From NCBI RefSeq assembly GCF_036075115.1, contig NZ_CP107958.1:8308001-8372000 (forward strand): a stretch of DNA of 64,000 nt. The letters run 5' to 3'. The stretch comes from Streptomyces sp. NBC_00377. GTDB taxonomy: Bacteria; Actinomycetota; Actinomycetes; Streptomycetales; Streptomycetaceae. This document shows positions 16,530 through 27,293 of this stretch, in pieces. The notes under the pieces were generated by a model, which did not search any database, was not told the origin of the DNA, and saw only the letters and a list, made by a program, of their open reading frames with translations. Made by a program: the position numbers and the translations under genes. Numbering within the stretch: the stretch's first letter is position 1; every line of letters starts with the position of its first letter.

Positions 16530-18914
16530 ATGTCCGTCGACCCGCAGAACACGTCCGCCCCACTCGGCGACGACGAGCTCAGGACGCTGCACGCCCACTG
16601 GCGCGCGGCGAACTACCTCTCCGTCGGGCAGATCTACCTCATGGCCAACCCGCTGCTCACCGAGCCGCTGCGGCCGGAGCACGTGAAGCCGAGGCTTCTC
16701 GGCCACTGGGGGACCTCACCGGGCCTGAACCTCGTGTACACGCACCTCAACCGTGTCATCCGCGAGCGTGATCTGAACGCCCTGTGCGTCTGGGGCCCCG
16801 GTCACGGCGGCCCCGCGGTCGTCGCCAACTCCTGGCTGGAGGGCTCCTACACCGAGACCTATCCGGACGTCACCCGCGACGCGGCCGGCATGGCTCGGCT
16901 GTTCCGGCAGTTCTCCTTCCCCGGCGGCATCCCCAGCCATGTCGCCCCGGAGACGCCCGGTTCGATCCACGAGGGCGGCGAACTCGGTTATTCGCTCTCG
17001 CACGCCTATGGCGCCGCGTTCGACAACCCGGACCTCCTCGTCGCCTGCGTCATCGGCGACGGAGAGGCCGAGACCGGGCCGCTGGCCGCCTCCTGGCACT
17101 CCAACAAGTTCGTCGACCCGGTCCACGACGGAGCGGTCCTGCCGATCCTCCACCTCAACGGGTACAAGATCGCCAACCCCGCGGTGCTGGCCCGCATCCC
17201 CGAACCCGAACTCGACCAGCTGCTGCGCGGCTACGGCCACGATCCGATCCACGTCACCGGCGACGAGCCCGGCGCCGTGCACCGCGCGATGGCGCAGGCC
17301 ATGGACACCGCCCTGGACCGCATCGCCGCGCTCCAGCGCGCCGCCCGCGAGGAGGGATCGGGCGAGCGCCCCCGCTGGCCGCTGATCGTGCTGCGCACCC
17401 CGAAGGGCTGGACCGGCCCCGCACACGTCGACGGGCTGCCCGTCGAGGGCACCTGGCGCGCCCACCAGGTACCGCTGTCCGCCGTCCGCGACAACCCGGA
17501 ACACCTGCGCCAGCTGGAGACCTGGCTGCGCTCCTACCGGCCCGGGGAACTCTTCGACGAACACGGCGGCCCCCGCCCGGACGTCCTCGCCTGGATCCCC
17601 GACGGCGCCCGCCGCCTCGGCTCCACCCCGCACGCCAACGGCGGACTGCTGCTGCGTGAACTGCCCCTGCCCGACCTGGAGTCGCACGCAGTACCCGTCG
17701 ACAAACCCGGCACCACCCGGCACGAACCCACCGGTGTGCTGGGCAAGTTGCTCGAGGACGTCATGCGCTCCACCGCGGACCGGCGGGACTTCCGTCTCGT
17801 GGGCCCCGACGAGACCGCCTCCAACCGTCTCCAGGCCGTCTACGGCGCGAGCGGGAAGGCGTGGCAGGCGCAGACCCTCCAGGTGGACGAGAACCTCGAC
17901 CGGCACGGCCGGGTGATGGAGATCCTCTCCGAACACACCTGCCAGGGCTGGCTGGAGGGATATCTGCTGACCGGCCGTCATGGGCTGTTCTCCTGCTACG
18001 AGGCGTTCGCGCACATCGTCGACTCGATGGTCAACCAGCACATCAAGTGGCTGCGCGTCACCCGTGGGCTGTCCTGGCGCGCACCCGTCGCCTCCCTCAA
18101 CTACCTGCTCACGTCCCATGTCTGGCGTCAGGACCACAACGGTTTCTCCCATCAGGACCCCGGCTTCGTCGACCACATCCTCAACAAGAGCCCGGAAGCC
18201 GTACGGGTCTACTTCCCGCCGGACGCCAACACCCTGCTGTCGGTGGCCGATCACGTGCTGCGCAGCCGTGACTACGTCAATGTGATCGTGGCCGGGAAGC
18301 AGCCCTGTTTCGACTGGCTGAACATGGCCGAGGCACGCGTCCACTGCGCGCGGGGCGCCGGCGTCTGGGACTGGGCCGGCACCGAGGACGGCACCCGCGA
18401 ACCCGATGTGGTCCTGGCCTGCGCGGGCGACGTCCCCACCCAGGAGGTAGTGGCCGCCGCCCAGCTGCTGCGCCGCGACCTGCCCGACCTCGCCGTGCGG
18501 GTGGTGAACGTGGTCGACATCGCCCGCCTTCTGCCGAGCGGTGAACACCCGCACGGCATGGGCGACTTCGAGTACGACGGACTCTTCACCGCCGACCGGC
18601 CGGTCGTCTTCGCCTACCACGGCTACCCCTGGCTCATCCACCGCCTCGCCTACCGCCGCACCGGCCACCGCAACCTCCATGTGCGCGGCTACAAGGAGAT
18701 CGGCACCACGACCACGCCGTTCGACATGGTCGTGCGCAACGACCTCGACCGCTACCGCCTCGTCATGGACGTCATCGACCGCGTCCCCGGCCTCGCCGTA
18801 CGCGCCGCCGCCGTACGCCAGCGGATGGAGGACGTGCGAGTGCGCCACCACGACTGGATCCGCGCCCACGGCACCGACCTCCCCGAGGTCACCGACTGGG
18901 TCTGGGACGGCTGA
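16530..18914 (+). CDS. xfp: Xylulose-5-phosphate/fructose-6-phosphate phosphoketolase
   Basis: The 794-residue product has the length and motifs of XFP. The N-terminal thiamine-diphosphate domain has WGPGHGGPAVVANSWLEGSY, SIHEGGELGYSLSHAYGAAF and IGDGEAETGPLAASWHSNKF. The middle pyrimidine-binding domain has GLFSCYEAFAHIVDSM and DHNGFSHQDPGF. The C-terminal domain ends HDWIRAHGTDLPEVTDW. It splits xylulose 5-phosphate (or fructose 6-phosphate) with phosphate into acetyl phosphate plus glyceraldehyde 3-phosphate (or erythrose 4-phosphate) in the cytoplasm. ATG 16530 follows GGAAGGGAA. Acetate kinase and phosphotransacetylase genes are not nearby in this window. Confidence 0.96.
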   Translation: MSVDPQNTSAPLGDDELRTLHAHWRAANYLSVGQIYLMANPLLTEPLRPEHVKPRLLGHWGTSPGLNLVYTHLNRVIRERDLNALCVWGPGHGGPAVVANSWLEGSYTETYPDVTRDAAGMARLFRQFSFPGGIPSHVAPETPGSIHEGGELGYSLSHAYGAAFDNPDLLVACVIGDGEAETGPLAASWHSNKFVDPVHDGAVLPILHLNGYKIANPAVLARIPEPELDQLLRGYGHDPIHVTGDEPGAVHRAMAQAMDTALDRIAALQRAAREEGSGERPRWPLIVLRTPKGWTGPAHVDGLPVEGTWRAHQVPLSAVRDNPEHLRQLETWLRSYRPGELFDEHGGPRPDVLAWIPDGARRLGSTPHANGGLLLRELPLPDLESHAVPVDKPGTTRHEPTGVLGKLLEDVMRSTADRRDFRLVGPDETASNRLQAVYGASGKAWQAQTLQVDENLDRHGRVMEILSEHTCQGWLEGYLLTGRHGLFSCYEAFAHIVDSMVNQHIKWLRVTRGLSWRAPVASLNYLLTSHVWRQDHNGFSHQDPGFVDHILNKSPEAVRVYFPPDANTLLSVADHVLRSRDYVNVIVAGKQPCFDWLNMAEARVHCARGAGVWDWAGTEDGTREPDVVLACAGDVPTQEVVAAAQLLRRDLPDLAVRVVNVVDIARLLPSGEHPHGMGDFEYDGLFTADRPVVFAYHGYPWLIHRLAYRRTGHRNLHVRGYKEIGTTTTPFDMVVRNDLDRYRLVMDVIDRVPGLAVRAAAVRQRMEDVRVRHHDWIRAHGTDLPEVTDWVWDG

Positions 18915-19264
18915 GACGGCAGCTCACCCACGGACGGGCAGGGCGCACGGGCCGGGGCGGACGGCGCAGAGGAAGGGGCAACGGGCGGCCCGCCGTGCGC
19001 CCTGGTGAGGCGTCCCGCCGGGTGCTTACAGTGGTCGGCCGGCCCTGCCCGCGCATCCGGCGGGGCGAGTCCCACCCGTGGTCGCCCGTCGTCCCCGTCC
19101 CCGCCCGGCACCTGTCCCGACCCGGACCCGGCTCCGCACCGGAGCGGCTCCCGGGGCGACGGGCGCGACGACCACCCGCGCGACACGCACCATCCGTGAC
19201 ACCGCTCGGGCCGTGTGGGGGCTGCCGCGGCACGAGCGCGCGTCGAGAGCCACTGGAGGCCGCT
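18915..19264. other. Intergenic region with possible terminator
   Basis: GGGCGCACGG (18941-18950) pairs with CCGTGCGCCC (18993-19002) and may form the stem of a terminator after the phosphoketolase gene. The rest holds the promoter and leader of the ATP-grasp gene. No further coding frame with protein-like composition is seen. Confidence 0.5.
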
Positions 19265-20242
19265 GTGTTCCGACCTTGCATCGCCCTGATCGCCGACCCC
19301 ACCTCGCCCGAAGGCTGCCGTGAGTACCTCGCCGACGCCGTGGAACTGCTCACCGGCGCACCGCCCGTCCGGGTCGACTCCCGGCACTTCGCGACCGGCG
19401 GAACCGGCCGCGGCGTCCGCGACGGCGGCCGGTTACGGCTCCAGGTGCCCGAGGAGCGGCTCGACTTCGTGCCCGACGTCGTGCTGCTCTACGAGATCCC
19501 GCCGCACCACCGGCGGGCCCTGGCGGGGTTCCAGGAGTTGCTGGAGAGCCATGACGTGGTGACCCTGGCCGCCGGGCCGGACGCCTGGCGGACGGCGACC
19601 GAGAAGAACCTCACCGTCGAACGTTTCCTGCGGGACGGCGTCGCGCAGATGGAGACCGCGGTGCTGTCCCGGCCCTCCCCGCGGGAAGCAGCCGAGGCGT
19701 TCGACCGGCTCGGCCGGGACACCTGGGCCAGGCCCGTCGTCGGCACCGGGGGCAACGACACCTTCCATGTCACGTCCCCGGCCCGGCTGGAACAGGCCGC
19801 CGCCTACTATGCCGAGCGCGGCACGGACTGGCTGCTCTCCCGCGACGCGGGCAACGTCACCGCCGACGGCCTGCGTCACCAGTTCCGCGTCTTCGTCCTG
19901 GGCGACCGGGTCGTGCACGCCCGCGAGCACCTCCAGCCCGCGACCGACACCCCCTGCAACACCTGCCAGGGCGCCACCGCCGTGCACCTGGCCCCGTCGG
20001 ACCTCCCACCCCGGCTCGCCGAACTCGCCGTCGCGGCCACCGCGTCGGTCGGGCTGCCCTTCGCCGGGGTCGACCTGGCCGCGGAGAACGGCGGCGTCGT
20101 CTTCGAGGTCAACGTCCAGCCCGCCTTCGTCGACGGCGAGCTCGAACTGCGGGCGGTGGCCGTGCCCTACGTCCAGGCGCACCTGGACGCCTTCGCGCCG
20201 GCCGTCCGCGGCCCGTCCCGGGGGCTCACAGCTTCAGCGTGA
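19265..20242 (+). CDS. ATP-grasp domain protein (RimK-like)
   Basis: The 325-residue protein has an ATP-grasp layout. An N-terminal pre-ATP domain (about 1-95) is followed by EKNLTVERFLRDGVAQM, TWARPVVGTGGNDTFHV and HQFRVFVLGDRVVHAREHL, and the metal-binding end GGVVFEVNVQPAFV with the typical Glu and Asn. Such enzymes join an acyl phosphate to an amine, amino acid or peptide tail. GTG 19265 follows CTGGAGGCC. Its last 17 bases overlap the convergent phosphatase gene. No peptide or carrier substrate is visible beside it, so the substrate is unknown. Confidence 0.82.
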   Translation: MFRPCIALIADPTSPEGCREYLADAVELLTGAPPVRVDSRHFATGGTGRGVRDGGRLRLQVPEERLDFVPDVVLLYEIPPHHRRALAGFQELLESHDVVTLAAGPDAWRTATEKNLTVERFLRDGVAQMETAVLSRPSPREAAEAFDRLGRDTWARPVVGTGGNDTFHVTSPARLEQAAAYYAERGTDWLLSRDAGNVTADGLRHQFRVFVLGDRVVHAREHLQPATDTPCNTCQGATAVHLAPSDLPPRLAELAVAATASVGLPFAGVDLAAENGGVVFEVNVQPAFVDGELELRAVAVPYVQAHLDAFAPAVRGPSRGLTASA

Positions 20243-21881
20243 ACCAGATCGTCTTGCCCTCGTCCGTGGGCCGCATCCCCCAGTCGGCGGCGAGAGCGCG
20301 GACCAGGATCAGACCGCGGCCCGACTCGGCGTCCTCGACCGCCACCCGCGGCTGGGGGAGCTGCGGGCTGCGGTCGCTGACCTCGACCGTGAGGTCGGTG
20401 GCCGTGCGGTGCAGATGCAGGCCGACCGGGCCCTCGGAGTGCTGGACGGCGTTGGTCAGCGTCTCCGACAGCAGCAGGAGCGCGTCGTCGGCGTTGGCCG
20501 TACAGTTCCACGAGGTGAGCGCCTTGTGCAGAAAGGCGCGTCCCTCGGGCACGGAGGCCGGGGTGGCGGCGAAGTGGGTGGTGACGGCTGCCAGCGGCGC
20601 GGCGGGCAACTGCGCGAGCAGCAGGGTGACGTCGTCGTTGTGACCGTCGGCGTCCGGCAGCAGCCCGGCGAGTACATGGTCCGCCGCCGCTTCGAGGCAG
20701 GGCGCCCCCACGAACAAGTCGCTCAGCAACAGGGTCAGTTCACCTATCCGGAGCTCGATGTCGCTGCCCGGCGTCTCGATCAGGCCGTCCGTGTAGAGCA
20801 CCAGCGTGGCACCCGGCGCTATCTCCGAACTGGACTCCTCGTACAGGATGTCGCCCACGCCGAGCGGGGCGTTGACCGGACAGGGCAGGGCGCTGATGCC
20901 CTCGCCCGCCCCGGCGACCAGCACGGGCAGATGTCCCGCGGAGCACACCGTCACCGTCCCCGTGTCCGGGGCGATCACCAGATAGCAGCAGGTGACGAGC
21001 TGATCGGGTACGTCGAGGTCGGCGACGCAGGTGTCCAGCGCCCGCATCAGCTGCCGGGGCTGCATACCGGTCTTGGCAAGGGCGTGCGCGGCCGACCTCA
21101 ACTGGCCCATCACGGCGGCCGCTTCGAGCCCGCGGCCCATGACATCGCCTATCAGCACTCCCACCCGGTCGGCGCCCAGCGGGATCAGGTCGAACCAGTC
21201 GCCGCCCACCCCGGCGCCCTGGGTGGCGGGCCGGTAGCGGCTCGCGGTGGCCAGCCCGGGCAGGGCGGGCGGGGTGCCCATCAGACTGCGCTGGAGCGTC
21301 AGGGCGATGTGCCGCTGCTGTTCGTACAGGGCCGTGAGCTCTGCCTCGGCGGCCTTGCGGTCGCTGACGTCGCGCACGGCCGCCGACACCAGCAGCCCGT
21401 CCGCGGTCTCCATGGGGCTCAGGCTGATCTCGACGGGGAACTCGGTGCCGTCCTTGCGCAGCCCGTGCAGTTCGAGCCCGGCGCCCATCGGACGCACCTG
21501 ACGGTTGGCCGTGTACCCGCTGCGGTGCTCGGTGTGCTGCTGGTGGAACCGGCGCGGGATGAGCAACTCGACAGGTCGGCCCAGGAGTTCCTCGCGACCG
21601 TGTCCGAAGAGGGCCTCGGTCTGGGCGTTGACGAGCTTGATGATGCCGCAGTCGTCGACGATGACCATGGCGTCCGGCGCCGCCTCCAGCAGCCCCCTGA
21701 ACCGTTCCTCCGCCCCGCCGAGCGCGTCCTGTGGCGCGGACGCTCCGCAGCCGCACCGTTTCTGCTGGGTCTCCGGCCGGGCCTTCTGTTTCACGCTGCG
21801 CTTCGCGGCGCCCGCTTCCGTTCCCGCCACCGCCACCGCCCCTGTGCGCCGCGCAGGTTCCGCCCGCATCACGTCGGCCAT
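20226..21881 (-). CDS. PAS-SpoIIE phosphatase-HATPase regulatory protein
   Basis: The roughly 551-residue protein has a PAS domain (about 55-165), a SpoIIE/PP2C phosphatase (about 195-390; VGGDWFDLIP, LIGDVMGRG, SAGHLPVL, YTDGLIE, GHNDDVTLLL) and a C-terminal RsbW-like HATPase (about 415-550; LLLLSETLTNAVQHS, GRGLILVRALAADWG). It thus combines anti-anti-sigma phosphatase with a kinase-type anti-sigma module, a common Streptomyces fusion. Three in-frame ATGs (21893, 21884, 21881) lie close together; 21881 has GAGG at the best distance. The N-terminal 50 residues are basic and include CGCG, possibly metal-binding. Confidence 0.9.
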   Translation of the reverse strand: MADVMRAEPARRTGAVAVAGTEAGAAKRSVKQKARPETQQKRCGCGASAPQDALGGAEERFRGLLEAAPDAMVIVDDCGIIKLVNAQTEALFGHGREELLGRPVELLIPRRFHQQHTEHRSGYTANRQVRPMGAGLELHGLRKDGTEFPVEISLSPMETADGLLVSAAVRDVSDRKAAEAELTALYEQQRHIALTLQRSLMGTPPALPGLATASRYRPATQGAGVGGDWFDLIPLGADRVGVLIGDVMGRGLEAAAVMGQLRSAAHALAKTGMQPRQLMRALDTCVADLDVPDQLVTCCYLVIAPDTGTVTVCSAGHLPVLVAGAGEGISALPCPVNAPLGVGDILYEESSSEIAPGATLVLYTDGLIETPGSDIELRIGELTLLLSDLFVGAPCLEAAADHVLAGLLPDADGHNDDVTLLLAQLPAAPLAAVTTHFAATPASVPEGRAFLHKALTSWNCTANADDALLLLSETLTNAVQHSEGPVGLHLHRTATDLTVEVSDRSPQLPQPRVAVEDAESGRGLILVRALAADWGMRPTDEGKTIWFTLKL

Positions 21882-22107
21882 CATCCACCTCATCCCGCAC
21901 GACGAATCAAGCCATCTCAGCGCCTGCGGCCCGCCCGCGCCTCGCGTTGTCGCTTACTGTCCGCGGCCTGTCCGAACCTGAACGCCGTGGAACCGATCAG
22001 TATTCGAGAAGCGCCGACCCACGGGTCACAGCTAGCGTGGCGACGGTCAGGACGAGCCAGGTGACGCCCGCCCCCGCGAAGGCGGCCCGCGCGACGGAGG
22101 AGAGACG

Positions 22108-24492
<2,385 letters not shown>

Positions 24493-24517
24493 GCGAGGCG
24501 CTCCGCGGAGCAGTCGG

Positions 24518-24548
24518 GGGCGGACCGTCACAGGGTGACGGTCCGCCC
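24518..24548. terminator. Bidirectional terminator hairpin
   Basis: GGGCGGACCGTCAC (24518-24531) and GTGACGGTCCGCCC (24535-24548) form a perfect 14-bp stem with a 3-base loop between the convergent uvrA-like and DUF6479 genes. Confidence 0.85.
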
Positions 24549-24617
24549 GCCCGACTCCTCCCGTGTGGCCCTGTGCCGATCAGGTCCGGTCGGCGTCGGA
24601 TCGTCCGCCGGTCGCGC

Positions 24618-24983
24618 TCAGTGGGAGCCCAGACCGCCCCCGCCGAAGGAACCGCTGCTGCCGCGGCTCCAACGCGGCCGTTTCTTGTCCTCGCTGGACC
24701 GGGTCTGCATATTGGTCAGCTCGTACGGCGTGAGGGGACGGCCGCCCTTCGGCGTCCGGGGTACCTCCTCGGGTTCCCTGTTCTCCCGGATCTCGTGCAC
24801 GGCGCCGCCCGGCGGCAGGTGCGGCTGCTCCTCGGGGCGCGGCCTGGCCGGCTCGCGCGACTTCACACGCGTGCCCAGCCAGAAGCTGCCGCCCAGCACG
24901 GCCACGAGAGCCAGCCCGACCACGAACATCCCGAGACTGAGCAGGCCGCTCGCGGCGGCCAATTGCAGGCTTGCGGTACTCAT
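24618..24983 (-). CDS. DUF6479-type single-span membrane protein
   Basis: The 121-residue protein has one transmembrane helix (about 14-36, LLSLGMFVVGLALVAVLGG), then a charged Pro/Glu-rich cytoplasmic tail with HEIRENREPEEVPR, and a Gly/Ser-rich end. This pattern is typical of the small Streptomyces DUF6479 family, whose function is unknown. The start MSTASLQLAAASG is the usual family beginning. Confidence 0.82.
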   Translation of the reverse strand: MSTASLQLAAASGLLSLGMFVVGLALVAVLGGSFWLGTRVKSREPARPRPEEQPHLPPGGAVHEIRENREPEEVPRTPKGGRPLTPYELTNMQTRSSEDKKRPRWSRGSSGSFGGGGLGSH

Positions 24984-25130
24984 ATCAGCTCAATACCCGT
25001 CGAAAGGGTGGCGAACCGGTCATTCGGCGCCCGTGGCTCTCCGTCGGCAACGCCTCACGCCGGGCGATATCCGCCGTCTCCGGCCCGGCTCCACGGGTTT
25101 CGTGCCGCCCCGACCGGCTACCCGTCCGGT

Positions 25131-25520
25131 GTGACGACGACATCCCAGACGTATCAGACATCGCAGCGGGAGCTCTTCCAGTTCCTCGAGGACCGCTTCG
25201 CCTGTGCCCAGGCGTGCACGGAGTGTGCGCGAGCCTGCGCGCTGCGCGCGAGCCTCGTGGAGCCGGGCGGGACCGAAGACCAGGAACTGCTGCGGCGCAA
25301 GGGCATCATGTGCGCGGAGGTGTGCGACGCGACCTGCCGCGTGCTGTCCGAGGGCAACCGCCTGGACGAGGCCGGTATCCGCGCCCAGCTCGAATGGTGC
25401 CGGACCGTCTGCCTCGAGTGCGCCCACGTCTTCGACAGGCACCCCGGGGCGGAGCGGAGCGCGGCAGCCTGCCGCGCATGCGCCGAGGCGTGCACGGAGT
25501 TCATCAGCACACTGGCCTGA
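25131..25520 (+). CDS. Four-helix-bundle copper-binding protein (DUF326/Csp-like)
   Basis: The 129-residue protein contains thirteen cysteines spaced along predicted helices: CAQACTECARACA, CAEVCDATC, CRTVCLECAHVF and CRACAEACTEF. This is the pattern of copper storage proteins (Csp3-like), in which Cys thiols point into the bundle core and bind many Cu(I) ions. There is no signal peptide, so it would act in the cytoplasm. GTG 25131 is used because it opens the family's usual short polar N-terminus; no strong ribosome site is seen. No copper exporter or CsoR is adjacent. Confidence 0.9.
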   Translation: MTTTSQTYQTSQRELFQFLEDRFACAQACTECARACALRASLVEPGGTEDQELLRRKGIMCAEVCDATCRVLSEGNRLDEAGIRAQLEWCRTVCLECAHVFDRHPGAERSAAACRACAEACTEFISTLA

Positions 25521-25603
25521 GCCGCCCGCCCGTCGTGGGGGGGACGCCGGCCTGAGTCGCCCGCCTTCACGGGCATGCCGCCCGAGAGCCGTCGGGCCTT
25601 CGT

Positions 25604-25669
25604 GGGCGCACGGACCTGAGCTGTCAGGTCTTCCTCGGGCGCACGGGACTGAGCCGTCAGGTCTTCCTC
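25604..25669. repeat. 33-bp imperfect direct repeat
   Basis: Two adjacent 33-bp copies (25604-25636 and 25637-25669) differ at about two or three positions. Flanking sequence at 25550-25590 and 25680-25715 is also partly duplicated, so the whole 25521-25750 gap is a decayed repeat block with no supported gene. Confidence 0.7.
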
Positions 25670-25794
25670 GGCACGCCGGCGTGGGTCGCCCCGCTTCACC
25701 GGCATGCCATCTGGGTCACCTGCCCGTCTTCGGCGCGGGGACGTGAGCCGCCCATGGTCGTCCGGCCGATAAGGCCCCCGGCATTCCCAATTCC

Positions 25795-25808
25795 TGGAAC
25801 ACGTTCTA
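25795..25808. promoter_or_regulatory. KstR-type operator upstream of acyl-CoA dehydrogenase
   Basis: TGGAACACGTTCTA fits TNNAACNNGTTNNA, the operator of the TetR-family steroid/lipid regulator KstR of mycobacteria and rhodococci, at every fixed position. It is 45 bases before the start codon of the dehydrogenase gene. The motif match is direct; the regulator itself is not in the window. Confidence 0.7.
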
Positions 25809-25852
25809 CCGTGTGCGCCGTCAGGACCGGCCTTGGGGAGCCAGGAGGCGCC

Positions 25853-27031
25853 GTGCACCTCGACCACACGCCCGAGCAGCTGCGGCTGCGCACCGAACTG
25901 CGTGCCTACTTCGCCGAGTTGGTGCCGCACAACGCCTACGCCCGGCACATCGACCCGGTCGCAGCGAAGCGCTTCTACCGCAAGACGATCCGCCGGCTCG
26001 GCGCGGACGGCTGGCTCGGCGTCGGCTGGCCCGAGGAGTACGGCGGCCGCGGTCTCACCCCGATCGAGCAGTTCGTCTTCTTCGACGAGGCCGCCCAGGC
26101 CGGTGTGCCGCTGCCGCTGATGGCGCTGAACACGGTCGGACCGACGATCATGCGGTACGGCACCGACGAGCAGAAGGCGTACTTCCTGCCGAAGATCCTG
26201 GCCGGCGAGATCGACTTCGCCATCGGCTACAGCGAACCCGAGGCGGGCACCGATCTCGCCGCGCTCAAGACCCGCGCCGTGCGCGACGGCGACACGTACG
26301 TCGTCGACGGGCAGAAGATCTGGACGACCAACGGCGACACCGCCGACTGGGTGTGGCTCGCCGTGCGCACCGACCCCGAGGCGCCGCCGCACAAGGGCAT
26401 CACCATGCTCCTCGTGCCGACCACCGACCCCGGATACTCCTGCACGGTCATCCGCACCCTCGCCTCCCACGACACCACCGCCAGTTACTACGAGAACGTG
26501 CGCGTCCCCGTCTCCCGGCGCGTCGGCGCCGAGAACCAGGGCTGGCGGCTGATCACCAACCAGCTCAACCACGAGCGCGTGACCCTCGCCGCGCACGGCA
26601 CGATGGCGATCCGCGCCCTGCACGACGTACAGCGCTGGGCCACGGAGGCCAAGCTCGCCGACGGCCGCCGGGTGGTCGACCTGCCCTGGGTCCGCCGTCT
26701 GCTCGCCCGCACCCACGTCAGGCTCGACGCGCTCAAGCTCCTCAACTGGCAGATGGTGGGCGCCCTCCAGAACGGCACCCTCACCCCGCAGGACGCCTCC
26801 GCCGTCAAGGTCTACGGCTCCGAGGCCCGCCGGGACGCCTACGCCTGGCTGATGGAGGTTGTCGCCGCCCCCGGCGCACTCCAGGAGGGTTCGGCGGGCG
26901 CCGTGCTCCACGGAGAGCTCGAACGCGGCTACCGCTCCGCCGTGATCTTCACCTTCGGTGGCGGCAACAACGAGATCCAGCGGGAGATCATCTCGTGGAT
27001 CGGCCTGGGGATGCCGAGGGTGCGGCGTTAG
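25853..27031 (+). CDS. Acyl-CoA dehydrogenase (FadE-like)
   Basis: The 392-residue flavoprotein has the acyl-CoA dehydrogenase layout: helical N-domain (about 1-125), beta domain with FAIGYSEPEAGTDLAALKTRA and GQKIWTTNGDTADWVWLA (about 126-240), and C-terminal helical domain ending FGGGNNEIQREIISWIGLGMPR. It oxidises an acyl-CoA to the 2-enoyl-CoA and passes electrons to ETF. The GTG at 25853 follows CCAGGAGGCG. The KstR-type operator suggests a role in steroid side-chain, terpenoid or unusual fatty-acid breakdown. In steroid degraders such enzymes often work as hetero-oligomers, but no partner fadE is adjacent. Confidence 0.9.
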   Translation: MHLDHTPEQLRLRTELRAYFAELVPHNAYARHIDPVAAKRFYRKTIRRLGADGWLGVGWPEEYGGRGLTPIEQFVFFDEAAQAGVPLPLMALNTVGPTIMRYGTDEQKAYFLPKILAGEIDFAIGYSEPEAGTDLAALKTRAVRDGDTYVVDGQKIWTTNGDTADWVWLAVRTDPEAPPHKGITMLLVPTTDPGYSCTVIRTLASHDTTASYYENVRVPVSRRVGAENQGWRLITNQLNHERVTLAAHGTMAIRALHDVQRWATEAKLADGRRVVDLPWVRRLLARTHVRLDALKLLNWQMVGALQNGTLTPQDASAVKVYGSEARRDAYAWLMEVVAAPGALQEGSAGAVLHGELERGYRSAVIFTFGGGNNEIQREIISWIGLGMPRVRR

Positions 27032-27082
27032 TGCCAATGTGACGAGGATTTATAGTTGGCACAAAAGATGGATAGTTGGCAC
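27031..27082. repeat. GTGCCAA / TTGGCAC inverted and direct repeats
   Basis: GTGCCAA (27031-27037) is inverted relative to TTGGCAC at 27056-27062, and TTGGCAC recurs at 27076-27082 inside a repeated ATAGTTGGCAC. The block begins at the end of the dehydrogenase gene in unusually AT-rich sequence. It could be a regulator site or the end of a lost mobile element. Confidence 0.6.
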
Positions 27083-27094
27083 CAAGATCACGCC

Positions 27095-27197
27095 CACGGA
27101 GATGCTGGTATGCAGAGTGGGTGCCGTTGAGTGGCACGGCGTCGGTCCGGCACGGAGATGCTGGTATGCAGAGTGGGTGCCGTTGAGTGGCACGGCG
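27095..27197. repeat. 47-bp perfect direct repeat, period 56
   Basis: The same 47 bases occur at 27095-27141 and 27151-27197, separated by 9 bases. The perfect identity implies a recent duplication. No coding frame is supported. Confidence 0.9.
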
Positions 27198-27293
27198 ACG
27201 CCCTGGCGCGGCACATATGCCGGGTCTCACTGAGCGAGGACTGTGCGCAGGCCGACCCTCTCATCTTGGTCGGCCTGATCGCGGGTGGACGCC

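Noticed and set aside
16716..18869. 717-residue minus-strand open frame opposite the phosphoketolase
   Set aside because: It is a high-GC shadow of the phosphoketolase codons; no family features.
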